Numbered from the stretch's first letter, positions 1 to 5,151 are shown. The stretch is DNA of 11,037 bases from Bacteroidales bacterium (GCA_900767595.1 CAAFZS010000081.1:1-11037); one strand, 5' to 3'. A program made the numbers and translations. Notes: a model not told the origin generated them from the sequence alone.

Positions 1-10
1 GATTATAGAG

Positions 11-36
11 AAATGGACAAATGGACATGTCCATTT
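11..36. promoter_or_regulatory. Perfect 18-bp palindrome with an extra half-site, operator-like
   Basis: Positions 19-36 form a perfect palindrome of two 9-bp halves, AAATGGACA and TGTCCATTT. A further direct copy of the half-site occupies 11-19 and shares one base with it. Three half-sites in 26 bp look like a binding site for a dimeric repressor. The regulated gene would lie to the left of the window, or nothing may be regulated. No Bacteroidota promoter box is visible beside it. Confidence 0.45.
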
Positions 37-149
37 CGAGAGTGCCAAAACAAAATTATGAAAAAGTCAATGTTTTTAGGAAAAAACCGAGAGGATATTG
101 AGAGGTGATGGACGGTTAGAGGTCGGGCAGGGGTCTTGCATAGGCCTTA

Positions 150-204
150 AAAGTTGTGGAAATGTTGTGACTATGTTGTGACAATGTTGTGACAATGTTG
201 TGAC
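150..204. repeat. 11-bp tandem repeat array (4 good copies plus 1 degenerate)
   Basis: The unit is AATGTTGTGAC. Copies lie at 161-171, 172-182 (first base changed), 183-193 and 194-204, preceded by a degenerate copy at 150-160. The 11-bp period is not a multiple of three, which argues against a coding origin. It is close to one helical turn, so every copy would face the same side of the DNA. Confidence 0.8.
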
Positions 205-215
205 GACGAAGGCTA

Positions 216-272
216 ATGGGTCCGCCCGCTGACGCATCAATGACATTGAGGGCGGACTGAACGAAGACCCAT
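216..272. repeat. Nested inverted repeat between two 11-bp arrays
   Basis: ATGGGTC at 216-222 is matched by GACCCAT at 266-272. Overlapping it, GTCCGCCC at 220-227 is matched by GGGCGGAC at 250-257, with a small CAATG/CATTG dyad at its centre. The two pairings share bases 220-222, so they are partly alternative. The dyad sits exactly between the two tandem arrays. No known element is recognised. Confidence 0.6.
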
Positions 273-314
273 CGGTGATCCTTCGGTAACGTATCGGTAT
301 CGTATCGGTGAGGT
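271..314. repeat. Degenerate 11-bp tandem repeat array (4 copies)
   Basis: Four units of the type ATCGGTATCGT start at 271, 282, 293 and 304. They share the core TCGGT. The sequence differs from the array at 150-204 but the 11-bp period is the same. The first unit overlaps the right arm of the dyad by two bases. Confidence 0.65.
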
Positions 315-343
315 CTCGATATTGCCCTACGATAAACACACCA

Positions 344-363
344 AACGCCCCCGAAGGAGCGTT
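344..363 (-). terminator. Intrinsic terminator of the acyltransferase gene
   Basis: Read on the minus strand, this is an 8-bp stem (AACGCTCC with GGGGCGTT, one T-G wobble) closed by a TTCG tetraloop. It begins 5 bases after the acyltransferase stop codon. A moderately T-rich tail follows. On the plus strand the wobble becomes a C-A mismatch, which supports minus-strand use. Confidence 0.7.
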
Positions 364-368
364 GAATG

Positions 369-1379
369 TTACCTAGCTACTAATTTATGCATTGCAGTGG
401 CAAGACCTATTGTTACCACAACAACGATTGATATAGATGCTATCAAATTGATATGAAGCGGCAGATGTTTAATCCCTTCAGCACAAACATAAATCATAAT
501 TGGGTGGAAAATATAGATACCATACGAGATTTTACTGAAGAAATTTGTAACCTTATTTTCCAAGATTGGATGCCCGCAAAATCCTGATAATATAACCATA
601 ATTGATATAAAGGCTATCACAAGCGAGCGAATAAGTGATGGTAATAACGGCACCCATAGTTGTGTAGTTAAAAATAATGCCCAAGCAAGTATTGTAAACC
701 ATAAACTACGGCATATTTTTATCAACCATGGTTGTTGTTTATAGAACAATATAGCGACCGCAGATCCCCATAAGATAGTATCCATTTGGGTCATTCCCAA
801 GTAGTGATAAACAAAGCCCTTCCCAAGGAAAAAATAAGCACTCCATTTAACTAACAGCCATAGAAATGCTACTCCTACGATTATTGGTAAACGATGTCGG
901 CGACTAATCTTAAAAAGGAAGGGGAATAATAGATAAAACGTAATCTCCACTCCTAAAAACCAGTAGTGCCATAACGGGAATGGAGTTGTACCTAAAAGGT
1001 GGGTAATATGAGGTTGTAGAATGAGTAACCCCCACAAGTCTCCATCCAACTTACCATCGCAGACCCACAAAGCCAATAATCCGACAATAATTCCAATATA
1101 GTATAACGGTAAAATACGTCTCGCACGCCGTTTATACGAACTAATAATACTAATATCCCCACTAGTATCTTCTTCTTCTTGCAAAAAAGTCCAAGCCATT
1201 AAAAAACCGGTAATAACAAAGAAAGTTACCACAGGAAGATAAATCTCCGGCAGAGCAACGGGCTCAAGTTCCAAGTTTCCCCAATCTCCAAATTGGTAGA
1301 AATGTCCAAATAAAATACTAAATGCACAAATAGTACGGATAATGGCTAAGCCGGGAAGTTTGTTAGACAGATTGTTCAT
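369..1379 (-). CDS. Acyltransferase family 3 integral membrane protein
   Basis: This 336-residue protein is very hydrophobic, with about ten likely membrane segments. It fits the acyltransferase family 3 (OafA-like) proteins, which move acyl groups, often acetyl, from a cytoplasmic donor to cell-surface polysaccharides. The family signature is visible: Arg15 and His26 in the first segment (R-x10-H), a FVITGF motif at 54-59, and an Arg-rich loop (YKRRARRILP, 82-91) before the next segment. The C-terminus is slightly short: it stops after the last membrane segment, without the Glu-Lys-Pro element common in relatives. The ATG start gives a normal N-terminus. No minus-strand TAnnTTTG promoter is visible in the 255 bp upstream, and an intrinsic terminator lies 11 bases before the start. 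Composition is AT-richer than in the genes to the right, suggesting transfer. The substrate cannot be told. Confidence 0.85.
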   Translation of the reverse strand: MNNLSNKLPGLAIIRTICAFSILFGHFYQFGDWGNLELEPVALPEIYLPVVTFFVITGFLMAWTFLQEEEDTSGDISIISSYKRRARRILPLYYIGIIVGLLALWVCDGKLDGDLWGLLILQPHITHLLGTTPFPLWHYWFLGVEITFYLLFPFLFKISRRHRLPIIVGVAFLWLLVKWSAYFFLGKGFVYHYLGMTQMDTILWGSAVAILFYKQQPWLIKICRSLWFTILAWALFLTTQLWVPLLPSLIRSLVIAFISIMVILSGFCGHPILENKVTNFFSKISYGIYIFHPIMIYVCAEGIKHLPLHINLIASISIVVVVTIGLATAMHKLVAR

Positions 1380-1389
1380 TTATAGGCAC

Positions 1390-1421
1390 AAAAAAGCGTG
1401 AATAAAACTCATCCACGCCTT
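1390..1421 (-). terminator. Intrinsic terminator just upstream of the acyltransferase start
   Basis: On the minus strand AAGGCGTGGAT (1421-1411) pairs with ATTCACGCTTT (1403-1393), allowing two G-T wobbles, around a 7-base loop. A run of six T (1395-1390) closes it. It could end the toxin-antitoxin transcript, end a small RNA, or act as an attenuator for the acyltransferase gene, whose start codon is 11 bases further on. Confidence 0.6.
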
Positions 1422-1535
1422 GAGGCCCTAGGAACAGCCTGTTTACTCAGATAAAGTCTCATCCACGCAATGCGCAGACGTTCACAGACTTATTCGTGAG
1501 TAAACTGTTTATTGAAATTTCCTAGGTTCCAAGGC
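1417..1535 (-). ncRNA. Candidate structured RNA or leader: long imperfect hairpin
   Basis: The outer arms 1417-1434 and 1519-1535 match over GCCTTG and CCTAGGAA with a short divergent stretch between. The inner arms 1439-1459 and 1486-1507 include a perfect 9-bp GTTTACTCA/TGAGTAAAC pair and a largely matching AAGTCT/AGACTT pair. An asymmetric internal bulge separates the two stems, and the apical part is about 26 bases. The minus strand is preferred because an intrinsic terminator (1421-1390) follows directly and shares bases 1417-1421 with the outer stem. Either this is a small RNA with a 6S-like rod shape, or a leader that switches between hairpin and terminator. No good promoter is seen, so it might be processed from the toxin-antitoxin transcript. 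A decayed mobile element is the main alternative. Confidence 0.35.
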
Positions 1536-1634
1536 AGTTTCCGAATAAATTGCAAACGCAATGTTCTTAATATGTCCTCACTGTTTTACATCTTGTGAGC
1601 GACGGGCAAGTTACGTCTGCCGGACGAGGGTTAT

Positions 1635-1913
1635 TTACTTCTTAAAAATGTCAGAATGCGTACCTGTTCTGGCAATGGAAATCAACCTAATGGTATCTTT
1701 CACATCGTAAATAAGAAGCCAATCGGGTTCAATATGACATTCCCAATAGTGCGCAAATTTACCACTTAATCGATGTGGATGATATTCTACGGGAAGTTTG
1801 CCATCGGCTTGTAGAAGATCAATGACAACTTGCAATGCAGAAAGATTCCAACCTCGCGCTACACAACGCTTTAAATCTTTCTTAAATTTGCCGGAATATT
1901 CAAGTTCGTACAT
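1635..1913 (-). CDS. YafQ-family toxin of a type II toxin-antitoxin pair
   Basis: This 92-residue protein belongs to the RelE/ParE superfamily, YafQ branch: mRNA endonucleases that cut in the ribosome when free of antitoxin. All residues known to matter in E. coli YafQ have counterparts here: His47 in the HPHRL segment, His60-x3-Asp64-Trp65 (CHIEPDW), Arg82 and His86 (RTGTH). Length equals that of E. coli YafQ, so it should be intact and active. The ATG lies one base after the antitoxin stop codon, indicating translational coupling. The antitoxin-first order is typical. The cognate antitoxin presumably blocks the active site and, with the toxin, represses the shared promoter. Confidence 0.93.
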   Translation of the reverse strand: MYELEYSGKFKKDLKRCVARGWNLSALQVVIDLLQADGKLPVEYHPHRLSGKFAHYWECHIEPDWLLIYDVKDTIRLISIARTGTHSDIFKK

Positions 1914-1914
1914 A

Positions 1915-2106
1915 TTAGCCTAAAATTTGCTTGAATAAATCTTGTGAATTTTTAGCACGAGTACCACGACCGGCTTCCAATTCTTGGATTGCTGCGATAG
2001 TAGTTTCATTCGGTTCCTCCATAAATGCTTGAGACGCGCGAATAGCGGCCAACAAACTCATGGCTACTGCACTACGAGGGTTGTAAGATAAAGTAATTGT
2101 TGCCAT
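1915..2106 (-). CDS. Antitoxin partner of the YafQ-family toxin
   Basis: This 63-residue protein is encoded directly upstream of the toxin and read first. The N-terminus (MATITLSYNPRS) suits a short beta strand of a ribbon-helix-helix dimer, followed by an Ala-rich helix. A Glu-rich, then basic and probably flexible, C-terminal half would wrap the toxin. It is shorter than E. coli DinJ, as many Bacteroidota antitoxins are. Its role is inferred mainly from position and size, since the sequence has no diagnostic motif. The ATG follows a good minus-strand promoter (boxes at 2176-2179 and 2149-2156). The 15-bp inverted sequences at the promoter are candidate operators. Confidence 0.85.
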   Translation of the reverse strand: MATITLSYNPRSAVAMSLLAAIRASQAFMEEPNETTIAAIQELEAGRGTRAKNSQDLFKQILG

Positions 2107-2148
2107 AATTGAACTGATTTATTTTTTGTGTTTTGCAGTTTTGCGCTG

Positions 2149-2179
2149 CAAAAGTAATAAAAATTTTTGACATAAGCAA
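2149..2179 (-). promoter_or_regulatory. Promoter of the toxin-antitoxin operon
   Basis: On the minus strand the -33 box TTGC (2179-2176, preceded by T) and the -7 box TACTTTTG (2156-2149) are separated by exactly 19 bp. This matches the Bacteroidota primary sigma consensus TTTG/TAnnTTTG. The antitoxin ATG lies about 43 bases downstream. Confidence 0.8.
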
Positions 2180-2198
2180 ATTTTTTCTTTACTTTTTC

Positions 2199-2229
2199 TT
2201 GCATATATGAAAAAAAAGTAGTAATTTTG
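2199..2229 (+). promoter_or_regulatory. Promoter of the GNAT-fur-feoB run
   Basis: The -33 box TTGC (2199-2202, continuing as ATATATG) and the -7 box TAATTTTG (2222-2229) are 19 bp apart. The first gene starts 26 bases downstream. The promoter is back to back with the antitoxin promoter, the two -33 boxes being 19 bp apart. Confidence 0.85.
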
Positions 2230-2255
2230 CAGCGCAAAATAAATTTTATACCACT

Positions 2256-3386
2256 ATGGCTATCGAAATAAGGGAAATAACTTCCCGTAAAGGGCTCAAA
2301 CAGTTCATTCGTTTCGGAAATGATTTGTATAAGGATTGCGAATACTTCTGCCCCCATATTGAGGCGGACGAGATGCGCACCTTTGATACAAAAAACAACC
2401 CCTCATTCGAGGTCTGCGACCATGTCCTCTATATGGCCTACGAGAACAACCAACCCGTCGGACGTATCTGCGGTATCATCAATCGCGTAGCCAATGAACA
2501 TTGGGGACAGAAGAAAGTGCGCTTCGGGTGGATTGACTTTATCGACGACGAACGCGTCAGCAAAGCCCTACTCGATGCCGTAGCCGCTTGGGGTAAAGCC
2601 AAAGGAATGAATATCCTCAATGGTCCCGTCGGATTCACGGATTGGGATTACGAAGGCCTGCTCATCGATGGCTTCGATTACCTCGCTCCGGTCGCTTCGC
2701 TCTATACGTTCCCGTACTACCAAAAGCATTTGGAGGCTTATGGGTTAACCAAAGAGAACGACTGGATAGAGTACCAGATAACCCCTCCTAACGAACTGCC
2801 CGAACGACTGATTCGAATGAGCAAAATCGTAGAAGAGCGTTCCCGCGTGCACATTGATCCTGTGAAGAGTGCCAAGGAACTGGTGAGCAAATACGGGATG
2901 ACATTCATGGATGTGCTCGATAGCGCCTACCAGAAGTTATACAACTTCCAACCCATGACGGATAAGCAGAAGCTCTACTATCGCGATGCTTATTTCCCCC
3001 TCGTGAACTTCGACTTCGTATCCATCGTTGTCAATGAGAAGAACGAGATTGTCGGCGTAGGCGTCGGTATGCCGGATATATCCAAAGCCGTCCGCAAATG
3101 TAAGGGCAAACTCTTCCCCTTCGGCTGGTGGCATATACTCAGAGCCCTTAAGTCGAAGAAAATTGATACGTTCGATCTGCTGCTGATTGCCGTTCGACCC
3201 GATTATCAAGGTAAGGGAGTCAACTCGCTGATCTTCATGAAACAACTGCCGAACTATAAGAAATACGGCATCCAACATGTGGAAACTACTTCGATGATGG
3301 AGGATAATACCCTCGTGTTAGAGAATTTTAAATACTTTGAATATAAACAACATAAACGCCGTAGAGCATACGCTATGTCCATCTGA
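2256..3386 (+). CDS. GNAT-like N-acetyltransferase domain protein
   Basis: This 376-residue soluble protein is of a type I associate with Bacteroidota genomes (YghO-like), acyl acceptor unknown to me. The C-terminal half shows GNAT features: a beta strand (LLLIAVRP) followed by the acetyl-CoA pyrophosphate loop RPDYQGKGV, with Arg314 and the Gln-Gly-Lys-Gly at 318-321, then a helix. The N-terminal half (residues 1 to about 170) looks like a second, degenerate GNAT fold with an NQPVGRICG strand at about 65-73. There is no signal peptide. The ATG is fixed by the promoter 26 bases upstream. The stop codon overlaps the ATG of the Fur-family gene by one base (TGATG), so the two are probably translationally coupled. 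Its role in a metal-related run is not evident; it may be a housekeeping neighbour. Confidence 0.8.
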   Translation: MAIEIREITSRKGLKQFIRFGNDLYKDCEYFCPHIEADEMRTFDTKNNPSFEVCDHVLYMAYENNQPVGRICGIINRVANEHWGQKKVRFGWIDFIDDERVSKALLDAVAAWGKAKGMNILNGPVGFTDWDYEGLLIDGFDYLAPVASLYTFPYYQKHLEAYGLTKENDWIEYQITPPNELPERLIRMSKIVEERSRVHIDPVKSAKELVSKYGMTFMDVLDSAYQKLYNFQPMTDKQKLYYRDAYFPLVNFDFVSIVVNEKNEIVGVGVGMPDISKAVRKCKGKLFPFGWWHILRALKSKKIDTFDLLLIAVRPDYQGKGVNSLIFMKQLPNYKKYGIQHVETTSMMEDNTLVLENFKYFEYKQHKRRRAYAMSI

Positions 3387-3826
3387 TGGTAGAACACGAC
3401 TTATATAAAGCTTCGCTCAAACTGCTTAACGCTTATATCTGGGAGCAGAAACTGAGGCACACTATGGAACGGGAAACGATCCTCGAAATAGTGTGCACCC
3501 TGTCGCAACCGTTTATGCCCTGTCAGGTAATCAAAGCAGCCGAAGCCAAGCATATCAGCCAAGCTACCATCTATAACGCTCTCCAACTCTTCGAGAAAAT
3601 CGGTATCATCCAAATGCTGGAAAGGAAGGCGAGAAGCAAGTCGCAATATGAGGTCATCACTACACATGTCAACCGCCTAAGACTGATTTGCAAGAAATGC
3701 GGACGCGTATCCGACTTTAAGGATTTAGCTATCACCAATGCCGTACGTTTGCGTAAATACTCGAACTTCAACCCCGAGCATTTTACCATCTTCGTCTACG
3801 GCGAGTGCAAACATTGCAGAAAATAG
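3386..3826 (+). CDS. Fur-family transcriptional regulator with a changed sensor site
   Basis: This 146-residue protein has the Fur layout. The winged helix includes the recognition segment ISQATIYNALQLFEKIGII (57-75). The dimerisation domain has both structural zinc pairs, Cys102/Cys105 (CKKCG) and Cys141/Cys144 (CKHC). The His-rich HHDH sequence that forms part of the regulatory metal site in classical Fur, just before the first Cys pair, is here NRLR. Iron sensing in the usual way is therefore doubtful; it may bind another signal or act constitutively. The ATG overlaps the previous stop by one base, and its last base is the first base of tRNA-Arg. Its position beside FeoB and a TonB-dependent receptor suggests control of metal uptake. 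No Fur-box-like palindrome is obvious at the promoters. Confidence 0.88.
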   Translation: MVEHDLYKASLKLLNAYIWEQKLRHTMERETILEIVCTLSQPFMPCQVIKAAEAKHISQATIYNALQLFEKIGIIQMLERKARSKSQYEVITTHVNRLRLICKKCGRVSDFKDLAITNAVRLRKYSNFNPEHFTIFVYGECKHCRK

Positions 3827-3899
3827 GCCCTGTAGCTCAATTGAATAGAGTGTCAGATTCCGGTTCTGAAGGTTCTGGGTTTGAGCCCCAGCAGGGTCA
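3826..3899 (+). tRNA. tRNA-Arg(CCG)
   Basis: A complete 74-base cloverleaf. The acceptor GGCCCTG (3826-3832) pairs with CAGGGTC (3892-3898), with one G-T wobble. The D arm is 3835-3851, the anticodon stem TCAGA/TCTGA surrounds loop TTCCGGT with anticodon CCG at 3860-3862, and the T arm CTGGG/CCCAG surrounds TTTGAGC. The discriminator is A3899 and CCA is not encoded. It reads CGG. Two normally invariant bases are changed together: the D loop has G-A instead of G18-G19, and T-loop base 56 is T instead of C, which would keep a 19-56 pair as A-U. The first base is the last base of the upstream stop codon, so the tRNA must be cut from the mRNA or have an internal promoter. Confidence 0.95.
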
Positions 3900-3993
3900 C
3901 ATCGTCGGCGTTCGCTTGCTACGATGTCAAAGCTACGCTTCGACAGAGGTAGTCGCGACGCCTCCTCTCCCCACAAAGTGGTACTTTGCGGGG
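3900..3993. repeat. Cluster of short palindromes between tRNA-Arg and feoB
   Basis: At least two hairpins occur here: 3926-3944 (GTC-AAGC stem, TAC loop) and 3969-3993 (CCCC, then CAAAG/CTTTG, GGGG). Each has one A-C mismatch on the plus strand that becomes a G-U pair in a minus-strand RNA, so both are complete stems only on the minus strand. A larger dyad, GGCGTTCGC (3907-3915) with GCGACGCC (3955-3962), encloses the first hairpin, and CATCGT/ACGATG (3900-3905, 3921-3926) is a further small dyad. No T-run follows, so it is not a simple terminator. It looks like a composite interspersed repeat. Confidence 0.5.
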
Positions 3994-4005
3994 ACCCTAA
4001 TAGAA

Positions 4006-4019
4006 TGAAGATTGAAGAT
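4006..4019 (+). repeat. 7-bp tandem duplication at the feoB start
   Basis: TGAAGAT occurs at 4006-4012 and again at 4013-4019. The first copy supplies the last two bases of an ATG (4005-4007) that is out of frame with feoB and runs into TGA at 4020-4022 after five codons. Removing one copy would put this ATG in frame and give the same N-terminus, MKIDVDK, as now read from TTG at 4012. Confidence 0.85.
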
Positions 4020-5151
4020 TGATGTTGACAAAATATTGACGCATAAGGTGTGGGGGTATGTCATCATGGTGGTCGTACTCTATTTCGTCTTTGACGTTAC
4101 TTTCCGCCTCGGTTCTTATCCCCAAGCGTGGATCAATAACGGCATCTTTGCCCTCTGCTCCTACTTACATACGGTTCTACCCGAAGGATGGCTCTCCGCC
4201 CTATTCATTGATGGGATCATTCAAGGAGTAGGAGCTATCCTCTCCTTTCTGCCGAATATCTGTATCATCTTCGTCCTTCTCTCTATCCTCGAAGACTCCG
4301 GTTATATGGCGCGCATCGGCTTCCTTATGGATAAACTGATGCATAAAGTGGGACTCCACGGTTCCTCCTTCGTTCCGATGATCGTCGGTTTTGGCTGTAA
4401 CGTGCCCGCTATCATCGATGCCCGCAGTATAGAAAACCCAAAGGACCGTACCCTCACAATGCTCATGATTCCCTTCATGAGCTGCTCCGCCCGACTGCCG
4501 GTGTATCTGCTTTTCGTATCTGCGTTTTTTCCTCACTATAAAGCCCTCGTGATGATCTCGCTCTACCTCATCGGAGTAGGGATGAGCATCCTCTTTGCTC
4601 TCGTGATGAAACGTACCCGCTGGTTCAAGCAGGAACCCCAAGACCCTATACACACCCTGCCTCCTCTGGCCGCTCCGCAATGGTCCACCACGGGCAGACA
4701 TATATGGCTTCATATCAAAGACTACCTCGATAAGATAGTCACCGTCATCATCTGGGCGTCTATCATCATCTGGGCTCTGAGTTACTTCCCAACCCACGAA
4801 CTGGAAACCAGTTACCTCGCCCGACTCGGACACTTCATCGAACCCGTCGTTCAACCCCTCGGCTTCGATTGGCAAATGGCGGTGTGCCTACTGACCGGAC
4901 TACCCGCCAAAGAAGCCATCATCTCTACCATGGGTATCCTTGCCCACGGCGGAAGCACCTTAACCGCCTTCACCCCTCTCACCGCCTTCGGGTTTATGGT
5001 TTTTGTGCTGCTTTACTTCCCTTGTATAGCCACTATCTCCACCCTCCGCAAAGAGATAGGACACGGCTGGGCTTGGTTCACCGTTATCCATTCACTCTGT
5101 TTGGCATGGATTTTGTCGTTCTTGATTTACCAGATAGGAACACTATGCTAA
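4012..5151 (+). CDS. FeoB membrane core lacking the N-terminal GTPase domain
   Basis: FeoB moves ferrous iron across the inner membrane; the usual protein has an N-terminal G domain, a helical GDI domain and a membrane half with two Gate regions. This 379-residue product begins at the junction to the membrane half (KILTHKVWGY) and keeps it entire: GFGCNVPAI with Cys129 in Gate 1, MSCSARLPVY (156-165), GLPAKEAIISTMG (296-308) in Gate 2, and YFPCIAT (335-341). About eight membrane segments are expected. No G1-G5 motif is present or encoded upstream, where only about 110 bp of palindromes separate it from tRNA-Arg. The only early in-frame starts are TTG4012 and later weak codons; a nearby ATG is frameshifted by a 7-bp duplication. 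Motif preservation argues for selection or very recent truncation. It may work with a separate GTPase, or be a relic. Confidence 0.8.
   Translation: MKIDVDKILTHKVWGYVIMVVVLYFVFDVTFRLGSYPQAWINNGIFALCSYLHTVLPEGWLSALFIDGIIQGVGAILSFLPNICIIFVLLSILEDSGYMARIGFLMDKLMHKVGLHGSSFVPMIVGFGCNVPAIIDARSIENPKDRTLTMLMIPFMSCSARLPVYLLFVSAFFPHYKALVMISLYLIGVGMSILFALVMKRTRWFKQEPQDPIHTLPPLAAPQWSTTGRHIWLHIKDYLDKIVTVIIWASIIIWALSYFPTHELETSYLARLGHFIEPVVQPLGFDWQMAVCLLTGLPAKEAIISTMGILAHGGSTLTAFTPLTAFGFMVFVLLYFPCIATISTLRKEIGHGWAWFTVIHSLCLAWILSFLIYQIGTLC

Larger units (their letters stand above)
1..368. other. Non-coding, repeat-rich segment
   Basis: I find no credible gene here. The longest open frame lies on the minus strand (76-339), but its translation is low-complexity and simply reads through the two 11-bp repeat arrays. 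It has no recognisable domain and no promoter. The segment holds a palindrome at 11-36, a tandem array at 150-204, a dyad at 216-272, a second array at 271-314 and a terminator at 344-363. Each is listed separately. Confidence 0.6.
2139..2239. repeat. 15-bp inverted repeat pair spanning divergent promoters
   Basis: TTTTGCGCTGCAAAA at 2139-2153 is the exact reverse complement of 2225-2239. Each copy is itself nearly palindromic (TTTTGC and GCAAAA around a 3-base centre) and overlaps the TTTG of one -7 box: the antitoxin promoter for the left copy, the GNAT-like gene for the right. They could be operators for the antitoxin complex acting on both promoters. Alternatively they reflect a common start-site sequence in this phylum. 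Confidence 0.6.

Noticed and set aside
58..108. 16-codon open frame on the plus strand starting ATG AAA AAG
   Set aside because: Too short, no hydrophobic segment or promoter, no evidence of translation.
76..339. 87-codon open frame on the minus strand
   Set aside because: It reads through both 11-bp arrays and the dyad, has no domain, no promoter, and a composition explained by the repeats.
1417..1535. Integron attC-like site
   Set aside because: The arms lack the RYYYAAC and GTTRRRY core sites, and no array of cassettes or integrase is seen.
1551..1562. Minus-strand TGCGTTTG as a -7 box for the candidate RNA
   Set aside because: The second base is G instead of A, and no TTG lies about 19 bp upstream, unlike the four clear promoters in the window.
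3979..3990. TACTTTG resembling a -7 promoter box upstream of feoB
   Set aside because: It lacks one base of TAnnTTTG, has no TTG 19 bp upstream, and is part of a hairpin arm.
4201..4875. 224-codon open frame on the minus strand inside feoB
   Set aside because: Antisense shadow of a clear coding frame, with no recognisable domain; the same applies to 5814-6380 and 8444-9070.
4869..5144. 92-codon N-terminal extension of the receptor frame
   Set aside because: It lies inside feoB in another frame; the signal peptide begins at the ATG at 5145.
3386..5151. CRISPR, insertion-sequence or defence system
   Set aside because: No spaced direct repeats, transposase, integrase, nuclease or reverse transcriptase motifs are seen anywhere in the window apart from the type II toxin.
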